Of a stretch of DNA of 53,113 bases, positions 50,761-53,113 are shown piece by piece. Below the pieces are notes generated by a model. The model worked only from the letters and a program-made list of their open reading frames with translations, made no database searches and was not told the DNA's origin. Origin of the DNA: Lachnospiraceae bacterium (lineage in GTDB: Bacteria > Bacillota > Clostridia > Lachnospirales > Lachnospiraceae); assembly GCA_014804345.1 (NCBI GenBank), contig JAAUZZ010000021.1, forward strand, positions 1 to 53,113, given 5' to 3'. Position 1 is the stretch's first letter. Each line of letters opens with the position of its first letter. The translations under genes and the position numbers were made by a program.

Positions 50761-53113
50761 TAAATCCCTCTAAAGCTAAAGCTAAACTCCAGTTTCTGAT
50801 CTGCGGCGATATGATATTCCTCATGGATCGGTGCGCCCCAGCTGTCGTCACCGCCCACGCCCATCTGCTGCTTTGCCACGCGCACTACCGTATAGTGCAC
50901 TTCAGGCAGCTCATATGGGTGCTTTGCATTCTCTATCTCATGCGGTGTGTAAGGAAGCGCAGAGAAATTGATCACATCATCAACTGCCTCAAACAAAATC
51001 CCTCTGCCTTTCCTGTCTGTAATCTTTGCCCATCGAACGTCAGTTTTATTGCCACACTCCTGCGGAACCATATATTCCGCCATATTGTCAGAAACCATAT
51101 TTTGGAAAATACCCAGCTTTGCTCCCATCTTCCGATCTTCATAGGTTTCCGCAGGACCGTTTCCGTACCACTCCACGCGGTCATAATCGGCATTAAACTT
51201 GAAAATAACGCCAAACTCCGGTATACTGGGAAGCCCTTTCACAGGCTCATAAGAAAGCGCTGTCTGAATCCGTCCGTCACCGTAAACCTTATATTCAATC
51301 TGACATTCCGAAACCGGTGAAGTGGGAAGGTTGTAGAAAAAGCGCACGCTTACATGATCCTTTTCCTCGTGAACCACGGGATTTTCATAAATCGTATCCC
51401 CTAATCTGCCCTCTTTCGCAATGCCTGCCTCCTTATGCGTCGCATACATACTTGCAAGCTTCCACTGTCCTTGCCGCACGCACATATTGTTGCCCATATC
51501 GTTATCAGTCGGCGCACGCCAGAAATTCGGCTTGGGAATTTCCTCAATCAACTCTTTTCCCGCATATCTGTAGGAAGCAAGTCCACCGTTTAACTCCGTA
51601 AAGAGCACATCGAACTCTGCGCCCCTAACACCGATATTGTGATTTCCGTAAATCACAGTAAACGGCTTGTCTGCCGGTTTTTCGGTTACTTTCTGATTTG
51701 CGATCACAGCCTGTCCAAATGCCACTTCATACTCTCTTTTTGCCCAAAGCGTGTCTTCCCTTAATCGGAACAAAACAGTCAACGCGTACTCACCGCTGTA
51801 TGCAGGCACTTCAAACGGGATTGGGAACCGCTTTCTGCTCTCAGGCTCCACGACAATATCCGTAAGCTCCTTCTTCTCAATCAGCACACCATCCCTTGCA
51901 AGCTCAGCCACACATGCAAACTCAGCCGTTGACACAAAGAGATTTTTATTCCAAACTTCAAAGTCCTTCTCGCCGATTGTGACAGCGATATTCTGATACA
52001 GATACTTCACTTCCTGCATCTTCGGTGATTCATCACGATTTCCGCCATACGCAATTCCGTTGCCGCTGAAATTATAGTCGGTAGGACGCTCGCCAAAATC
52101 ACCGCCAAACGCCTGAAACCACTTTCCGTATCTATCCTTTTTATAAAGCGACTGGTCAATATAATCCCATATAAAACCGCCCTGATAGCCGGAATTTTCC
52201 TTGTCTGCAAGTTCCGTATATTTGTGCACGGCGCCAAAGGAGTTGCCCATCGCATGCGCATATTCACAGCAGACATAAGGCTTTGCGCCGTCCTTCTCCA
52301 AATACTCCGCAATCTCCGCTGCCTTCGGATACATGCGGCTCTCCATATCGGAACTGTCATTGTAACGTCTGTCCCACGCAATGCCCTCATAGTGGACAAG
52401 CCTCGTATCATCCAGCTTACGGAACAGGTTGGACATCTCATAGATGGTTTCTCCTCCGTACGACTCATTTCCCACGGACCAAATCACGATCGCGGGGTGG
52501 TTCTTATCTCTTTGAACACAGGAATTAATACGGTCAAGCATCATCGCTTTCCACTCCGGCTTTCCGTTTGGCAGAATAAAATCTTCTTCCTTTTTTCTAC
52601 GCAGATATGCATCCCATGTACCATGCGACTCAAGATTGTTTTCCGCTATCATATAGAGTCCGTAACGATCACACAAATCATAAATATCCACATCATCGGG
52701 ATAATGGCAAGTACGAATCGCATTAATATTATTGCGCTTCATCGTAATGATGTCCTTCTCAAGTTCTGCATAAGAAACCTGCCTTCCCGAAACAGAACTG
52801 AACTCATGGCGATTGGCACCCTTAAACACAATACGCTTTCCGTTGATAAGCATACGGTTATTCTTCATCTCAAATTTTCGGAATCCTACATGCATTGGAA
52901 TATATTCCGTAACCTTGCCCTCGCTGTCAGAAACCTCGATTTCCAGCTCGTAAAGATATGGCGACTCCGCACTCCAAAGCTTCGGTGCATTCACATTCTC
53001 CTCAAACACAACCTCCGCCGCAGCATCAACAGTACGCTCAAAAATCACGTTTTCTTTTTCTTTCAACGTTACCTTTAAACTGCCCGCACCTTTGACCTTC
53101 ATTTCCGCCCGCA
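50760..53113 (-). CDS. lacZ: Beta-galactosidase GH2, N-terminal part outside window
   Basis: 784 residues of the C-terminal three quarters of a LacZ-type enzyme that hydrolyses lactose and other beta-galactosides; the frame runs open off the right edge, so the first methionine inside the window is not a start. Visible are the end of the jelly-roll and Ig-like domains (LWSAESPYLYELEIEV, HVGFRKFEMKNNRMLINGKR), the GH2 barrel with FKGANRHEFSS, TCHYPDDVDIYDLCDRYGLY, the acid/base Glu in VIWSVGNESYGG, the nucleophile Glu in YVCCEYAHAMGNS, and GFIWDYIDQSLYKKD. The C-terminal beta-sandwich domain includes NFWRAPTDNDMGN and EWYGNGPAETYEDRK. It feeds galactose to galactokinase. A full family length near 1,030 residues is expected. 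Confidence 0.96.
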   Translation of the reverse strand, partial: RAEMKVKGAGSLKVTLKEKENVIFERTVDAAAEVVFEENVNAPKLWSAESPYLYELEIEVSDSEGKVTEYIPMHVGFRKFEMKNNRMLINGKRIVFKGANRHEFSSVSGRQVSYAELEKDIITMKRNNINAIRTCHYPDDVDIYDLCDRYGLYMIAENNLESHGTWDAYLRRKKEEDFILPNGKPEWKAMMLDRINSCVQRDKNHPAIVIWSVGNESYGGETIYEMSNLFRKLDDTRLVHYEGIAWDRRYNDSSDMESRMYPKAAEIAEYLEKDGAKPYVCCEYAHAMGNSFGAVHKYTELADKENSGYQGGFIWDYIDQSLYKKDRYGKWFQAFGGDFGERPTDYNFSGNGIAYGGNRDESPKMQEVKYLYQNIAVTIGEKDFEVWNKNLFVSTAEFACVAELARDGVLIEKKELTDIVVEPESRKRFPIPFEVPAYSGEYALTVLFRLREDTLWAKREYEVAFGQAVIANQKVTEKPADKPFTVIYGNHNIGVRGAEFDVLFTELNGGLASYRYAGKELIEEIPKPNFWRAPTDNDMGNNMCVRQGQWKLASMYATHKEAGIAKEGRLGDTIYENPVVHEEKDHVSVRFFYNLPTSPVSECQIEYKVYGDGRIQTALSYEPVKGLPSIPEFGVIFKFNADYDRVEWYGNGPAETYEDRKMGAKLGIFQNMVSDNMAEYMVPQECGNKTDVRWAKITDRKGRGILFEAVDDVINFSALPYTPHEIENAKHPYELPEVHYTVVRVAKQQMGVGGDDSWGAPIHEEYHIAADQKLEFSFSFRGI

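Overview
The window looks like part of the chromosome of an anaerobic, low-to-mid G+C Clostridia, most likely a Lachnospiraceae member. The case rests on gene content: a homocitrate-synthase-type (probably Re-specific) citrate synthase next to an NADP isocitrate dehydrogenase, a flavodiiron protein, AsnA-type asparagine synthetase, independent phosphoglycerate mutase, a DUF6033 protein, a CmpB-type membrane protein and GH2 beta-galactosidase. Purine-rich Shine-Dalgarno sites (GGAGG), some TTG/GTG starts and U-tailed hairpin terminators fit a Firmicute. Nearly everything lies on the minus strand. I saw no rRNA, tRNA, CRISPR array, transposase or phage gene.

Layout, left to right. 0-2.4 kb: 3' part of RNase R (rnr, cut by the window edge) and secG. 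2.4-4.7 kb: a cysteine-rich DUF3795 protein, an AraC regulator, a GNAT gene broken by an internal deletion, and a Fic protein. 4.7-8 kb: lower glycolysis, gpmI then eno, with a structured, palindrome-rich eno leader. 8-10.4 kb: a CmpB-type membrane protein and a phenylacetate-CoA-ligase-like enzyme. 10.4-16.6 kb: a flotillin, three unusual coiled-coil proteins and a BlaR1/BlaI-type sensor-repressor pair. 16.7-21.2 kb: galactokinase, a FlxA-like protein and a LytTR two-component system. 21.4-26.9 kb: an ABC-F ATPase (plus strand), then the citrate synthase - GntR - isocitrate dehydrogenase operon facing it. 27-36.3 kb: a hybrid sensor kinase with two periplasmic-binding-type domains, a REC-GGDEF-EAL protein and a large secreted transglutaminase-like protein. 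36.5-42 kb: copper export (csoR, copA with a fused copZ), a flavodiiron protein, and asnA on the plus strand. 42-50 kb: accessory genes, including a Fic-like protein lacking the catalytic His, small membrane proteins, a DUF2716 protein, a DUF4143 ATPase, YoaP-like GNAT, Bcp peroxiredoxin and YdbC, with several orphan C-terminal coding remnants. 50-53 kb: an ICMT-family membrane protein and the C-terminal three quarters of a GH2 beta-galactosidase.

The most interesting unit is at 10.4-18.9 kb. A BlaI/MecI-type repressor and an M56 protease without a penicillin-binding sensor domain sit upstream of a cluster of charged coiled-coil proteins and a flotillin. The same 14-bp operator-like sequence (TTTACANNCGTAAA) occurs in the promoter of blaI and over the promoter of the coiled-coil cluster. 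Three proteins of the region (two in the cluster plus the FlxA-like protein) end in nearly the same short tail ([IV]DV[KQ][AV]-COOH). I infer a membrane-stress or envelope-remodelling system under protease-controlled repression, with no beta-lactamase in sight.

Other coherent units are the glutamate-precursor branch (citrate synthase, GntR/FCD repressor, icd) with matching palindromes at both genes; the CsoR/CopA/CopZ copper circuit, in which CopZ appears to be encoded both as the C-terminal domain of CopA and as a separate product from an internal start; and the gpmI-eno glycolytic pair. All calls come from reading the sequence; no searches were run.
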